Source: Lunularia cruciata (lineage: Eukaryota; Streptophyta; Marchantiopsida; Lunulariales; Lunulariaceae). Taken from it: a stretch of 64,000 nucleotides of DNA. Shown here in pieces: positions 12,065 to 23,518 of the stretch (the stretch's first letter is position 1; the number at the start of each line of letters is the position of its first letter). The DNA lies in the NCBI GenBank assembly GCA_948567375.1, contig OX419755.1, positions 56,301,001 to 56,365,000 of the forward strand, written 5' to 3'. Below the pieces are notes generated by a model. That model ran no database searches. It had not been told where the DNA came from and saw nothing but the letters and a program-made list of their open reading frames with translations. A program made the translations under genes and the position numbers.

Positions 12065-12352
12065 CAATTATAAACTGACGACAAACTACCCTAGAATCTG
12101 AAATCCAGAATCTCCGCGTTTCTTCAAATTCATCTAACCTAAGTGCCCACGCCCCTCTGGCTTCCGTGCACGAAACGGGAACCAAGATCCCAAACTGCGT
12201 TGGCATTGTGCCTGGCTTCGGCGGACGGATGCTGACCAGCTTGAATTTGATCAAAACTTAAAACCCTAGAATTCTCGGAACGACTTTACGTGCAGCATCC
12301 ATGTGCTTCGGATCCTCGACAAGAAGACAAATTGATGTCCGAAATCTGTGAC

Positions 12353-12401
12353 GCCATCTGAGAAAAGCGAGATGAGCCATCTGAGAAAAGCGAGATGAGC
12401 C
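12353..12401 (+). repeat. 23-bp tandem repeat, two units
   Basis: The unit gccatctgagaaaagcgagatga occurs exactly twice in a row (12353-12375, 12376-12398), followed by gcc. Confidence 0.9.
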
Positions 12402-14554
12402 GAGGTAGCAGGTATCCTTCAGCAACTTACAAAAGACCTCTGCCAACATTGAAGGAGTCAACAGCTGCAACTGTCTAAAGCCTAGGAGATAAACGTATTA
12501 GTCTTGAGGTTGAAAGAGAGAAATATTTCTGATTTGGTCCAACCTTGGATGTGAAGTTAATGTTTCGATTCTCCCCTGTCACAAAGAGAGAGCTTTTCTT
12601 AAGAACACTTACTGGAGGACATTCTACGACATAAATTCTGACTGGCGAACACTTCCGATTGTTCAAGAATGAATGCGTCAAAAGAACTTTATTTGGAAGA
12701 AGCTTCAACATATGCAAATGAAGATGAATGAGGAAGATGGCTGCCAATAAGTACATGAAGGAATATAAATTATCCATATTACTATCTTGATTATAGAATT
12801 ATTCATTTATTCCGTTGAAGTTGATAAACCTAAGAGTATTATACCATCGAATGAATTACTTACTATTATTATTATTATAAAAAAGACAATTTCAACGATT
12901 TTATGTTTGTCAGAATTATTAATTTTTGAATTATTTTCGATATAATATAAAATCAAGAAGCTTACTTATTTAAGTTCCCTAGAATGATATCACAACCCAC
13001 ATTGAAATTCAAGCAAAAATTCAAGCAAATTTTCCCAATATTAGATAATATTCCTTGGTGGATTAATTAATATATTACTTTTATTTCAATCCACTGGAGC
13101 ACTCATAAACACACAAACAAGTTCGGAAAACCTCACTTCATGTACGGTACTCACTTCATTCACTTTGATTTAGAGTGCGGTAAAGGAGATGCTAGACATG
13201 AGTTCCGTGGTGGAAACAGCATTTGGTATAGTTTATATTAGATCAATATACAAATTTTGGTTTGTATTATAAAATGTCCCTACAACATACTATTAATGTA
13301 TCCAAAAATTATTTCAAATTAATCTTAAGATAAATACTTCAAAGTGAAATACAATAAGAATAATATGGTTGTAATCTCTCTATTTTTTATTTTTTCATTT
13401 TTCACAGATTTAGAGTTTAAAAGATTATTATTGTGATACGAAAAATCACCGTTTCTAAACTATTCATCTACTTAAATTATAAGTAGTGCATATATTAGAA
13501 TATTCGCATATTTGTCATTTGCTAATATTCTAAGATATGTTCAGTTGTTGACTTTGTACATCCCCAAATTTTTTTATTAATTCAGAAAATTATCTAAAAA
13601 TTTTTTGTCATGTGAATATATAAAATCATCATCTTATTAAGCTGAAAATATGCACCACAAGTGCAGAGAAATCCTGTTTGTTTGATGAGAACATAACATG
13701 TGGTTAAAAGATATAGTGTCCACATTCGAGAAGTTCAATGCCCCAAAACTGAACTTATAGAGGCATTGCATACCCTGCATACGTGCAACTCTTCTAAAAT
13801 GTTTATGAATGACGAACTTGCAAAATGTAGCCGATAGGTGGTCATGGTCCCTTGTTTTTATTTAAAGGAAAACATGCAATTTATTTTGCACTTATTTACA
13901 ATCGCAGTATCTATCGTTCCAGTCAAACTCATTGCACTTACCAAGCGTTGCAAGAGTTGAATTTATGGAGAACAAACTGTAATATGATTCACCTCATCTC
14001 TCAACTAGTGCCATAAAATGTATATTTATATTTATTGCCAACCAAATTACCTCACAGTTTTTATTTGTTAGCTTGCAAATAAGTATTTTTATTAAAATTT
14101 ACACAGGAATTTACTGTTCGTCAGATGATTCATCCCCCATAATGGCAGATATTCTTGTCCCTATCCAATGGGCGATCTGAACGAGAAGCATCTACGAGGA
14201 CCAGGCATTATCATCATCTTAGAATTTGATTATCTTTAGGAGCCACCGTGATTAGGCAGGAGCGATTCACATTGAGATACACTTAACAGTACCCCAATGC
14301 TTGACGTGGGCTTAGTCAATCCCCGTTGGCACTGAAGTTCTCGACCAGCTAAATTTTGTTCTCATAACGCTCACTGCAATACAGACGAATAAGTTCGATG
14401 TTACTCACCGTAGTTTTAGAAATCGGCCACCAACTCCTCCTTCAGTTCATCGACTGGTCCTCGCGATACCCAAGAGCAGGGGACAGAAAGGGTTGGAAGA
14501 ATCGCAGAACTGACAGAGGACACAAGAGAAGCTAAACCTCGTGATTTCGTAGCA
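12402..14554. other. AT-rich intergenic stretch
   Basis: The sequence is strongly AT-rich, especially 12780-13700. The minus-strand frame at 12475-12777 has no recognisable motif. Nothing else supportable was seen. Confidence 0.5.
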
Positions 14555-14597
14555 CGCATAATGAGAAAGTGGGTAGTACCAACTTTTTCATTATGCG
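14555..14597. repeat. Short inverted repeat
   Basis: The arms cgcataatgagaaagt (14555-14570) and acttttt-cattatgcg (14582-14597) pair at 15 of 16 positions around an 11-nt loop. It has no gene context. Confidence 0.6.
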
Positions 14598-15249
14598 TTC
14601 ACTCATTCATTATTATGTGTTCATGCATTCACCAGCTCCGGGTGCTTGTTTCTTCGGGATTGGGAAGGCAGAAAGAGGATTGAAATGACGAGCTTCATGC
14701 AGATGAATTCATAGTTTTGAGGTGAGTTTTGAACTGAACTTTGTGGTCCATATCGCCGTTGAGAAAACGTGGACTGGGCACAACAATTAATATTTTAAAA
14801 TCTTTTCTATTACAGTGACGTGTCACTGATGACTGATGATTTTACACACTTGACATGCAGAGAAAACATGCAGATTCGAGAATATAAGAGAAAGCTGAAT
14901 ATCAGAGATTTTGATTGAGTTAGATCGTGATTAAGTGACGGTCAAATTTTCTTCTATCAAACGTTCGATCAACGAGACATCATGTTCCCTGACATGAATG
15001 TAAAATATCTCAAACTTCTATTATCATCGTACAGATTCAGTTGATGGACAAGACCCTGGTTAAACGACGGTTCTATCCTCTTATGGTAACAATGACGAAG
15101 TGTTTAAGCATCGAAGAAACTCCAGAATTCACGCAGAACTTGCGGGAAGCTGATCCGGGACGATCATCCCCAAACTTCTCAAACATTCAACGAATTTTTC
15201 TAGAAACTCCACCGAATTTTTTGAGGACCTCCTCTTGGGAGCTCGGCCC

Positions 15250-15329
15250 GAAATTTGGAGGCGAGGTTGAGAAGTTCATCCGGGAGCGGGGCCCCCTGGC
15301 TGAGCTTCTCAAACTTGCCTCCAAATTTC
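15250..15329. repeat. Foldback with 29-bp arms and GC-rich loop
   Basis: Arm 1 (15250-15278) and the reverse complement of arm 2 (15301-15329) match at 26 of 29 positions, both starting gaaatttggaggc. The 22-nt loop contains ggggcccc. Both strands carry short open frames across it, which are by-products of the symmetry. It could be a small foldback transposon end or a hairpin RNA gene. Confidence 0.65.
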
Positions 15330-16071
15330 AGTTTCTTGTTGCTTGATTGTCTCCCCCATGGGTTTACTTGGGGATCATGGTGTTCATTGGACATTATGTT
15401 CCGGTTTCTCTTGCACTCCTTGGTGCTTTATGTTTTTCTCTTTTACTTCGGGGCATATAGTGTTATGAGATCGAGAAAGGCGACCACGCAGAACACATGG
15501 GAAGAAAAAAGAGGTAAAATAGGGCTGTATTATTTTAAGTTTGCTTTGAACTCCCGGAACCCCGAACTGCATCATCTATGTAAGCACGATAACTGCGTAA
15601 CCTCAACATATACACAAGAACGTTAGCACCACAATTACCTGGCAAGTAGGTCCACGTCAAAGAATATGGATACTGGTAAGTCTTTGAAGGAACTTGGGGT
15701 ACCGATGAGCCGAATGCCAATGTCGGGGTACTGTTAAGTCTCTCACGTGCCAAGGTGATATTACGTGCGTGTGCCAAATCAAGATTCCTAGAAGTCCAGT
15801 CATCCTAAGATTTACCACCTTCTGACAAGTGGCGGAGGTGACATGGCTATTCCCGCCTTGTACAGTAGATGCAGATTCGCTGAAAGAACTGTCCTACTTG
15901 GGTCCAACTTGCCCACTCTCTGTAAAGTATATGGCCAATCCGCCTGCGTACAGTCTATTCATTACAAAAGGACAAAGCAGCCAAGTCCAGGGGACCGGGC
16001 TTATATGTACGTCGCCGTTCCCGGGAAGTAACGCAGTCCCCCTTTCGAATAGTGCAATAAAGTAAAAAGGG
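15330..16071. other. Gene-poor stretch with one unassigned small ORF
   Basis: A 78-codon frame at 15829-16065 and an overlapping 62-codon frame at 15843-16031 lie in moderately GC-rich sequence unlike the AT-rich flanks. Neither has a family motif, and they overlap in different frames. No function is claimed. Confidence 0.3.
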
Positions 16072-16330
16072 GTTTCTCATATAGACTCTATTGGGGTTTA
16101 GCCCCATGTTACTTTTTTTTCTCTCCCTTGCACGGCTTGATGGGGTCTTCCCATCCTTCGTTTTACTACGCGGGCGCCTTTTCTTATAAAGTAAGAAGGC
16201 GACAGCGTTTAGAAAAGACGTTTAGTTTAGTGCAATAGGGGTTTAAGACTCTATTGGGCTTAGCTTCATTTTACCTTTTTGGTTTCTCTTGTACGGTTTG
16301 ATCGAGTCTTCCCAACACGAAAGATGGGAA
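16072..16330 (+). repeat. Dispersed repeat, copies 2 and 3 in tandem
   Basis: Copy 2 (about 16050-16190) and copy 3 (16229-16330) both start with agtgcaata and contain gactctattggg and then cttccca. They match copy 1 at 878-990. Copy 2 keeps the gcttgatggggtcttccc core exactly; copy 3 is more diverged. Confidence 0.6.
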
Positions 16331-16585
16331 GACCTTTTTTGATTTCAGAAATAGTTGTTCTAAGTTATGTAGATTTTTAAGAACCCCCCCCTAAATCGGC
16401 ACGGATGCAAACACGAGGAAGAAAAGGACACACTATGGATTATGTCTATGTTCTCTCTTATTAGCAAACTCCATAATAAATGGATTGTAAGTAATGAGAG
16501 ATATAGAATTTTAGATTGGCTCACCACAGGATATTAATCACAATTTAAAGTTAATAAAGTGTTTGGTTACCGCCCGGTGTAGTGT

Positions 16586-16804
16586 GTTAATTTAGGAGTA
16601 AATGGGCTTTCGCCCTTCACCACTTGATGGCACCCGTAGCTGCCCATAGAACATCAATTAACAATTTTTTTTGTTAATTTAGGAGTAAATGTGCCCATAG
16701 AACATCAATTAACACATTTTTTTTTTGTTAATTTAGGAGTAAATGTGCTTTCGCCCTTCACCACTTGATGGCGCCCGTAGCTGCCCATAGAACATCGATT
16801 AACA
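16586..16804 (+). repeat. Three tandem units with GTTAATT/AATTAAC ends; the middle unit internally deleted
   Basis: Units A (16586-16663) and C (16727-16804) are 78 bp each, starting gttaatttaggagtaaatg and ending in tcaattaac or tcgattaac. The first and last seven bases are reverse complements. Unit B (16673-16713) lacks the interior. T-rich tracts separate the units. Confidence 0.85.
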
Positions 16805-17196
16805 AATTTTTTGTTGAATGTCAGTGATATATGTGAGAATAGTCACAAATATCAAGGACAATAGACTTGGAATCTCTAAACCTCCATCAAAATCAAAATC
16901 AACTCCTTTATTTCTGGTGGTGTGCATGACAACAATTGACATTCTGGACGGAAGTACTTGCACTTTTGGAATTTTACTCCAAAAGGGCAACCTCACTGCA
17001 CTTTTGGAGTAAAATTCCTTGACCCTCAATCAGTTTCTTGGTTGCCAAAGGGTGGTGTGGATCATTTTCCATACCTTACGAGACAAGTGCATCTACTGCT
17101 TCCAAGCGGGGTTGTTATAACTCGTGTTATCTCCATTGGCGCACTAATATATGGAAATGAACCACCACACCAATGAAAAACTACTAAACCCACCAT

Positions 17197-17860
17197 TTAC
17201 TTACTGATAGTACCAAGTGGTCTTTGTTGGATAGCATCAATCTCCATTGGGGCTAGTTCTTCCACCCGTGCATAATGTACTGGTAAGCTTTTTGTAGGAT
17301 GAGGTCGAGACCAAGTTGTCACAACCAAGGAATCAAAGTGCTCAGCCAATTGCATGGCTTCTTCTATATTTTGTGGTTCCCGCATGGTCACTTCCAATTT
17401 GGTTCGTGACTTCAATCCCCACACAAATTGATCTAGAATTTCACCTTCTTGTACATTTGGAATTTGCATGATGATGTTATGAAATTGTGTGATGTAGCTC
17501 CTTACTGAGCCAATCTACTTCAACTCTGCCAATTTATCTCGTGCAGCTCGGGGGGCATTTGAAATTTGAAATCGACCAAGTATTGCATCCTTGAATTCTG
17601 CCCATGTCAAAATTAGTACAATAATCTATCATTCAGCTCGCTCCACTCACAATTGCCACCAAAGTTTTGCCACACCATCCAATTGGCTAGAAGCCAAAAG
17701 AATCTATTTCCGTTCATCTTAAAGATTGGTGGCTTCAAAGTAACGTTCACAGTCAAACACAAAATTCTCCACTATGCTTGGAAGATTCTTGCCTTCAAAC
17801 ACCTTGGGTTTTGGAAATAAAATGTATCTTCTCCATCTTGAACTAGTGCTCTCTCTATAT
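17197..17860 (-). pseudogene. Ty3/gypsy gag relic, antisense
   Basis: On the minus strand 17469-17197 is open for 90 codons and carries the gag capsid signature: IPNVQEGEILDQFVWGLK, then a helix with EPQNIEEAMQLAEHFD. Upstream on that strand (to about 17860) the frame is broken but continues the typical W-x-x-F-K, L-x-x-L-x-Q and Y-x-x-x-F pattern. No zinc knuckle, protease or LTR is attached. It abuts the 5' LTR copy of element A, which probably inserted next to or into it. Confidence 0.7.
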
Positions 17861-17920
17861 GTTCTTGTCGTTGCTGGTCTTATTCATCCAACAATCGAGT
17901 AAGGTGCTTGATTTGTTACT

Positions 17921-18366
17921 TGTCACGCCATTTGTAGTGTTGCATCTAGATTGCTCGGACACTGGAGTTCCAATGATAGTAGTTAGAGTTATTTTAGCAG
18001 TTTCTCAAAGACTACTTTTTGAAGGTCAGATTTCATGTTCAGGGTACTGACTTAATGGTGGGGCCCACCGTCACTTTGCACCGTTTGCACCATCGAGTGT
18101 GCCATCAACGGGCTGTTAGGGTTTCAAACCTAGCTCGAGTCTAGGGGGTATACTTTCAAAGTGCAAATCCAGAGAGCTCACTTCTCTGATGTTGAGCCTT
18201 TGAGTTCTCGGCTATGGTGGACAGAGGCCGGCGAGCATCACTTGGACTCTCTTAGCTAGAGTGGGTGTGGCTTGACTGTAATCAGTGCCAAGTTGTTGGC
18301 AATTTATAGAGTGACAGATCAAGTATTGATATGAGTTGAGTTGAGAGTAGTGAACAATCTGATTAC
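17921..18366 (+). repeat. Element A 5' LTR copy (probably 5'-truncated)
   Basis: It starts tgtcacgc and aligns over its whole length with 29159-29610, including ccaccgtcactttgca and gggggtatactttcaaagtg. The 3' copy is preceded by about 105 extra bases (29051-29155) that may be the true LTR start and are missing here. After it, catcagag is only weakly like a tRNA-Met primer-binding site. Confidence 0.75.
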
Positions 18367-19871
18367 ATCAGAGAAGTGAAATCAGGGGGAAATTAGGTGC
18401 ATGAACTTTGAGTGTTGGTGGTATCTCCAAGCTCGGTGGATCGTTGGTAGCTTGATTGAAGTTCACTTTTTCCTTGGTGTGCAAAAGCTCGTTGCTTGAT
18501 GGAGTTTTGGCAGTAAGGTAGATGGTGTGCAAAAGCGCTGGCCAATTTTTGAGCATAGAAGGAGCAAATGTTGAGTAGTGGTTGTGATTTTGAGCTCAAG
18601 AGGTGAAGGCAAGACCAATTTTTTGTGAGTTGAGCTCAGAAAGTAAAATTGAAGGTGGAGTTTGGAAGCTATTCTTGTGAATTGGTGATTTGGAGAAACT
18701 CATGTTTTCAATTTGGTTCAAGTGAAGAGTTAGTGGGGGATTTGGCGGTCAGTCAACTTTAGGGTTTACGTCAAATTTTGGCTGGATTTTATGTAAAATT
18801 TTAGCCAGATTAGGAGGAGTTTTGTTGTTTGGCCAGATTTGGAGGAGTTTTGCCAAATTTTGGAGGAGGTTTGAAGTAGCAAGAAGAAAGGCCTCATTTG
18901 GCTGAATTTTGGCATTTAGAGGTGTAGGGTTGTGGGCTATGAGAGGCTACAAAGGCCTAGAAGGGCCAGCTTGCCAGCGTGAGGCTAGCTAGTTTAGAGT
19001 AAATCTTGGTCATTGGTTGGCAAAATCTGCCCATCCTGTTAGATTGTGCGCAATAGGGTTTGATCCCTAGATCTCTTGTTCATAGACTGATGCCCTAGCC
19101 AATTGGTCCACCCTCACTTGTTGTCCTAGTGACTATACCACTATTATCTATACACTTGTAGCTTTGGCCAGGAGAGGCAATTTGATTCCATTCTTGGTGA
19201 TCATGGTAGATTAGGACTTAGATACAAACTTCTCTTATGTCAAATGCCAAATGGTGGCAAAGTCAGTCCCGTGTTGTTTTATGAGATGTAGGGTTTTCAT
19301 TTAGATTTCTTGTGATTGGACCCCCTCCATTCTCTACTTCTTGTTTGTGCACCACGTTTGTGTGAGGTGCCTTGACTTTTGAGCGTTGGTGCTCTGGTGT
19401 GCTCTTGGTAGCAAGGTTGGAGTGATGACCACTCAGACTATCTTTGTTTCTCTGTGGTGAGGCAAGAAGTGATGACCTGCAGACCGTGAGAGTGCATGTT
19501 GTGATGGCAGGTTATAGGTTGCACTTCCCCCTAGTGTAGTTATCTCGGTTAGAGTTACATTAGTGGGTGGTGCTTAGTTGGTATTGGCACTTGGTGGTGT
19601 TGGCACTTGGTGGAGTACTTGCGGTTGCAACTTGCAATTGCAGTTTGTGGTTCCAATTTGCGGTTGCGGTTACTTTATCACGATGGAGTTTGTTGGGGAT
19701 TCTAGAGGAGTTAGCCCTGCAATACACAATGGGTTTACTTGGAGTGGTACTTGGTATCAGCCTGTATCTCAGATTCCAATGAGGAAGTAGATTGGCTCTA
19801 AGTTTGAGTTTGACACAGGAGTTGATTCAGTTGAGAGTGCACTTGGTGTGTGTCTGCACTATTGTTGTGGA
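18367..19871 (+). other. Element A untranslated leader
   Basis: No gag-like frame occurs here. The region 18770-18890 has several near-repeats of ggaggagttttg. A tRNA-like antisense segment lies at 19045-19116. The rest is unremarkable leader between LTR and gag. Confidence 0.5.
19045..19116 (-). other. Degenerate tRNA-like sequence (possible SINE head)
   Basis: On the minus strand a D-arm-like segment (gaccaattggctagggc) is followed at tRNA spacing by a T-arm-like hairpin (taggg-atcaaa-cccta, 19054-19069) resembling a B box. The anticodon and acceptor stems do not pair, so this is not a functional tRNA. It may be a tRNA-derived SINE relic or coincidence. Confidence 0.3.
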
Positions 19872-21260
19872 ACATGGATGAGATTTATAGAGCCTCCAAA
19901 GGCCCTCGGTATTACTCTGGTACAGTGGGTACCATTGAGTTGGATGACTTCATCCAAGAATTTGATAGTTGGTGTGATCTGCAGCAAATGCGGAACTTGA
20001 CTTTGTTTACACCTTTCATGGCATAGAAGGGGTTGTTTTAGCATCTAGAGGGTCCATTGATGGATGACTACCATGAGTTTAGGAGAGCTCATTTGGAGGA
20101 GATCAAGTTATGGAGACAGTATTGGTCTCCGAACTATGTCTCTATCACTTCAGGTTTGGTGGCCAGGAGTAGATTGGCAGTACTTATGAGTTTGAATAGT
20201 GTTGGTGGAGGTAGTGGAGGTGCACTAGCTAGAGATAGTGTTACCATGAGTGGAGATACCGCTGCAAGAGGTGGTGTGGTACCGGGGTTTAACTCCATGG
20301 TGGAGTTCTTCTAGTGTTTGAGGCAAAACTACCAAGGAGTGCGGATTGACAAGCTGAGGAGCTTGCAGGAGTTCCAACAAAAGGCCGGAGAGAGAGTACG
20401 CAAGGCATACACTCGCATGAGGCGGCTGATCAGTTTCACTCAAGGAGTTATTGAGGCCCAGGCATTCTAGTTTTGGTATGGGATATTGGACAAGAGTTGC
20501 AATGTAGAGTTTGTGATGCTACGTTGTTACAAGCTATTTTTCCTACTTTATCAATGGTCTTTGGTTTGGTTGAGCGTATTGAGCTCAACATGGTGGAGGA
20601 GAGAGTGGTGACATCTAGATTTAGTAGGGAGACCTCATCCATGGTTGTGACTTCTTCTAGAGTGCACTAGAGTGCACCACGCCCAGTTGGTTTTTGAGGA
20701 TAGGGTGGACAGCCTAGATCTTATGGAGCGAGTGGAGGGCCTAGTGGAGTTAGACCCTTACCTTCATTTTTGAGTCAGCAGCAGCCAGTGAGTGGTGGTA
20801 TTGCTTGTTGGACTTGTGGTGGACCTCACCATTGGAGAGAGTGTACTCAGGTTAGTGGACTTGATACCTTGGATGCATCACAGCTAACACAAAGGCAGTG
20901 TGAGCATTGCCACAGATTTGGTCACACTAGTGACCTATGTTTTGACCTACACTCGGAGTTACGGAGTGGTAGGGCTACTATGGCAGGTAGTAGAGGAGCT
21001 CTAGTTCATGGAGGACGACGTGGTAAAGGTGATGGTAGAGGATCTACACCTAGTAGGGGTACAGTACCTGCCCTTACTTCTAATACAACTAAGGCTACTC
21101 GGATTGAGTAGTTGGAGCAGAGATTGGCTAGTATGGTCATTGCTCAGAAGAGATTAGATTCGGGTGCTAAGGCTTCCACCTCGTATGTTGGTGATAGAGA
21201 TGCTTTGGACTTCATGTGTAGAGCAGCATAGGTGGATGTATCTGCAACAGTGACTAGGAG
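19872..21260 (+). pseudogene. Element A gag with two zinc knuckles
   Basis: The frame opens at 19872 (MDEIYRASKGPRYYSGTVGT) and continues through a capsid-like W-rich helical region interrupted by TAG codons and frameshifts. The nucleocapsid part is open at 20770-21111. It has a first knuckle CWTCGGPHHWREC (slightly short spacing) and a second, canonical one, CEHCHRFGHTSDLC, followed by a basic Gly/Arg tail. Gag packages the element RNA into virus-like particles. Disabled by several stops. Confidence 0.8.
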
Positions 21261-21268
21261 TGTAGTAC

Positions 21269-22525
21269 GTGCTCCAAAGCCTAGAGGAGCATCAATGGAG
21301 TTGGACCCACAGAGAGGAGAGGTCGGGAGATAGGTCAAACTTCCCTAGTCTTTCACACTATCTGAGGCATTGTAGACATCCTAGTGCAGGTGTGGTAGGT
21401 GGTGATGGAGTGCATGATGGACTACCTGCTAGTCAGCTACGTACTACTACACAAACTGAGTCTAGCATGATGTTGGGAGCGGCTCAGCTGATTATGCGGC
21501 ATCTTTTGTTTTTGGCCAGTGACATGTTTATATTGGGAGTTGACCTAGCTCTAGTGTTCCTGTTGGCTGCCATGCTGTGTGAGAGTAGGGATGATGTGAT
21601 TCCTATTACTAGAGCAAAGGTGGTTGATAGTAGAGCTGACTTGGTTGAGGAGCATGAGATCCGTTCAGCGACCAGTGGTTTATGGCAAGCAACAACGGCT
21701 AGACTGGAGGAGTTGCCAGCTAGACCGGCCTTTGAGAGAGCACGGTTCACACCTAGTGTTGTCCTATTGGATCACCAAAGGGTGATTTTCCATTTAGTGG
21801 GACCTTCAAGGAAGGTCTATATACCACAGAGAGTCTTGTTAGACTTTGGTGCGCAACCCCTTATGTTAGGGAAGGCTACAGTTGTCGGTCTGGAGTTACA
21901 AAAGACCAATGTGGAGAGGTGTCCATTTCAGATCCAGACATCTCTAGGTGGTAGTTCAACATAGTACATCACACGTGGGGAGCTTGTTGTCCAAGTTCAG
22001 CCTGGTCATCCAACTGATAGCTCGATGGTGAGAGCTCAGGTTATTGACAATAGCTGAGTCATATGATGTGCTAGTTGGGGGAGCCTTGTTATACCCTATG
22101 GGTTTTAGTATTGACTATTGGGAGGAGACAACCTCCTATAGACCAAGTTGGCAGTCTGGTGAGGGATGGGTATGTCGCCTACCAATATGCTTTAGTAGTG
22201 GTAGTCTTGGCTCACTGCAGTCTAGGACCATGGCAACATCAGTTTTAGCTTTCAATGGTGCAATTACTTGGCCTAGTGACTTGTTGGAGGGGAATGCCCA
22301 TGTAGAAGATACTCTAGTACCAGAGGAGGTCACTCAGATTTGGGGACGAGTGGGATTGTTCCATCCACCTTGGATGTTCCATTGTGGAGTTCAGAAGAGG
22401 CGTTACAACAACATGCAAATCTACTGGTGCAGCAAGGTTGGAGTTGAGCCTTTGTACCATCAAGAGATGAGTGGGAGGCCTCCAGAGTCGATTACTTTGA
22501 CACCTTTGGATACCACACTCATTGC
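21269..22525 (+). pseudogene. Element A protease region and linker to the methyltransferase
   Basis: The frame 21269-21964 ends in a retropepsin-like segment with RVLLDFGAQPLMLG, where the usual catalytic D-T/S-G-A reads D-F-G-A. It continues in another frame at 22044 (VTIAESYDVLVGGALLYPMG), the second half of such protease domains, and then a linker of about 120 residues. The protease would cut the polyprotein. The Thr/Ser to Phe change and a frameshift suggest it is dead. Confidence 0.65.
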
Positions 22526-23518
22526 TTGGCAGTATCCAATAGAGGGGATATGTCTATTGAAGTTGTTTGGTGGGATTAGCTCCGGACTAGTTGCGGTATT
22601 ACAAGCGGGTACACAAGTACAGAGGTACTTATATGTAGAGAGAGATGAGATTGCTAGGCAAGTCTCTCTACATCATGTGGCACACTTGGCCTATCGGTAT
22701 CCGGAGTTATTACCAATGTCAGCAGTCAAAGGTTACCAGAAGGCCCTACCAACAAACATTTCCTTATTGAGGGTGCATGATCTGGAGAGATATGGGCCTA
22801 TTCACTTGGTGATTTTTGGATGGCCATGTCAGGGACATACACGTGCTAGTAGAGGTTTGGGTCTTCAGGATCCTTGTTCTGGTGTGTTTTGGGAGATGTT
22901 ACAGATACTACAACATCTCCAAGTTCATCAATCCATTTCTCTAGCTTACCTTTTGAAGAATGTTCCTTTGATGGGTGATTCTCGCACTAGAGTGGTGGCG
23001 AGTACACATCAAGTCCATTCTTGGATAGGACCTACTATACGTTAGATGCAGCTAGAGTGGGATCACGGGCTCATCATCTTTGTCTTTGGTGGATGAACCT
23101 CTTACCCAGAGAGGTTCTATAGCGTGCTTATGATGGGATTCAACGACTTGACCATATCCTTGTTGAGAATATCTTGGATGTTAGGCATCAGTCTCAGACA
23201 GTGGTAGTGGCTGATAGGTCACCTATGGAAGTGGTGAACCAAGTTGGATAGCCTAGAGCTGCATTTCCCACACTCATGAGTTTCCCAAGCTCTCATGCTT
23301 TCTGAGAGGGAGGACCTGGACTTGTTTGGGACTCACAATTACAACAATTGGTGGAGCCCAATGCTGATGAGAGAGAGAGAGTGGGTGATGGTTTTTTGCA
23401 TTGGTATTACTGCTATTCTAGTAGTGTCAAAGGCATCTAGGCATCAGGTGTTAGGTCAGGCTATGGACCTAAACTGTTTGACGTGGATTGTGAGCCTTGG
23501 CTTGGCAGAGCAGCGTAA
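22526..23518 (+). pseudogene. C5-cytosine DNA methyltransferase domain inside element A pol
   Basis: The enzyme class transfers a methyl group from S-adenosylmethionine to cytosine C5. Motif I is LLKLFGGISSGLVAVLQAG, followed by YLYVERDEIARQV (motif II). Motif IV is HLVIFGWPCQGHTRASRG, with the catalytic Cys codon at 22827-22829. Motif VI reads LLKNVP where ENV is expected, so the catalytic Glu is Lys (codon 22956-22958, a G-to-A change). After a frameshift near 23020, target-recognition-like sequence DAARVGSRAHHLCLWWMNL follows. Then come the late motifs AFPTLMSFPSSHAF and EPNADERERVMGF, and a motif X-like LGQAMDLNCLTWIVSL ending at about 23490. It lies in sense between protease and RT, so it is part of the element rather than a host gene. 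Stops, the frameshift and E-to-K make this copy inactive. Confidence 0.85.

Noticed and set aside
12475-12777. 100-codon minus-strand ORF near the DUF641 gene
   Set aside because: No motif; the hydrophobic start is typical of translated AT-rich sequence.
15829-16065. Small ORF suggestive of organellar DNA insertion
   Set aside because: No organellar gene wording was recognised, and the overlapping frames have no support.
22044-23045. Methyltransferase as a host DNMT gene interrupted by transposons
   Set aside because: It is in sense and directly between protease and RT of one gypsy pol, without introns or its own promoter, so it belongs to the element.
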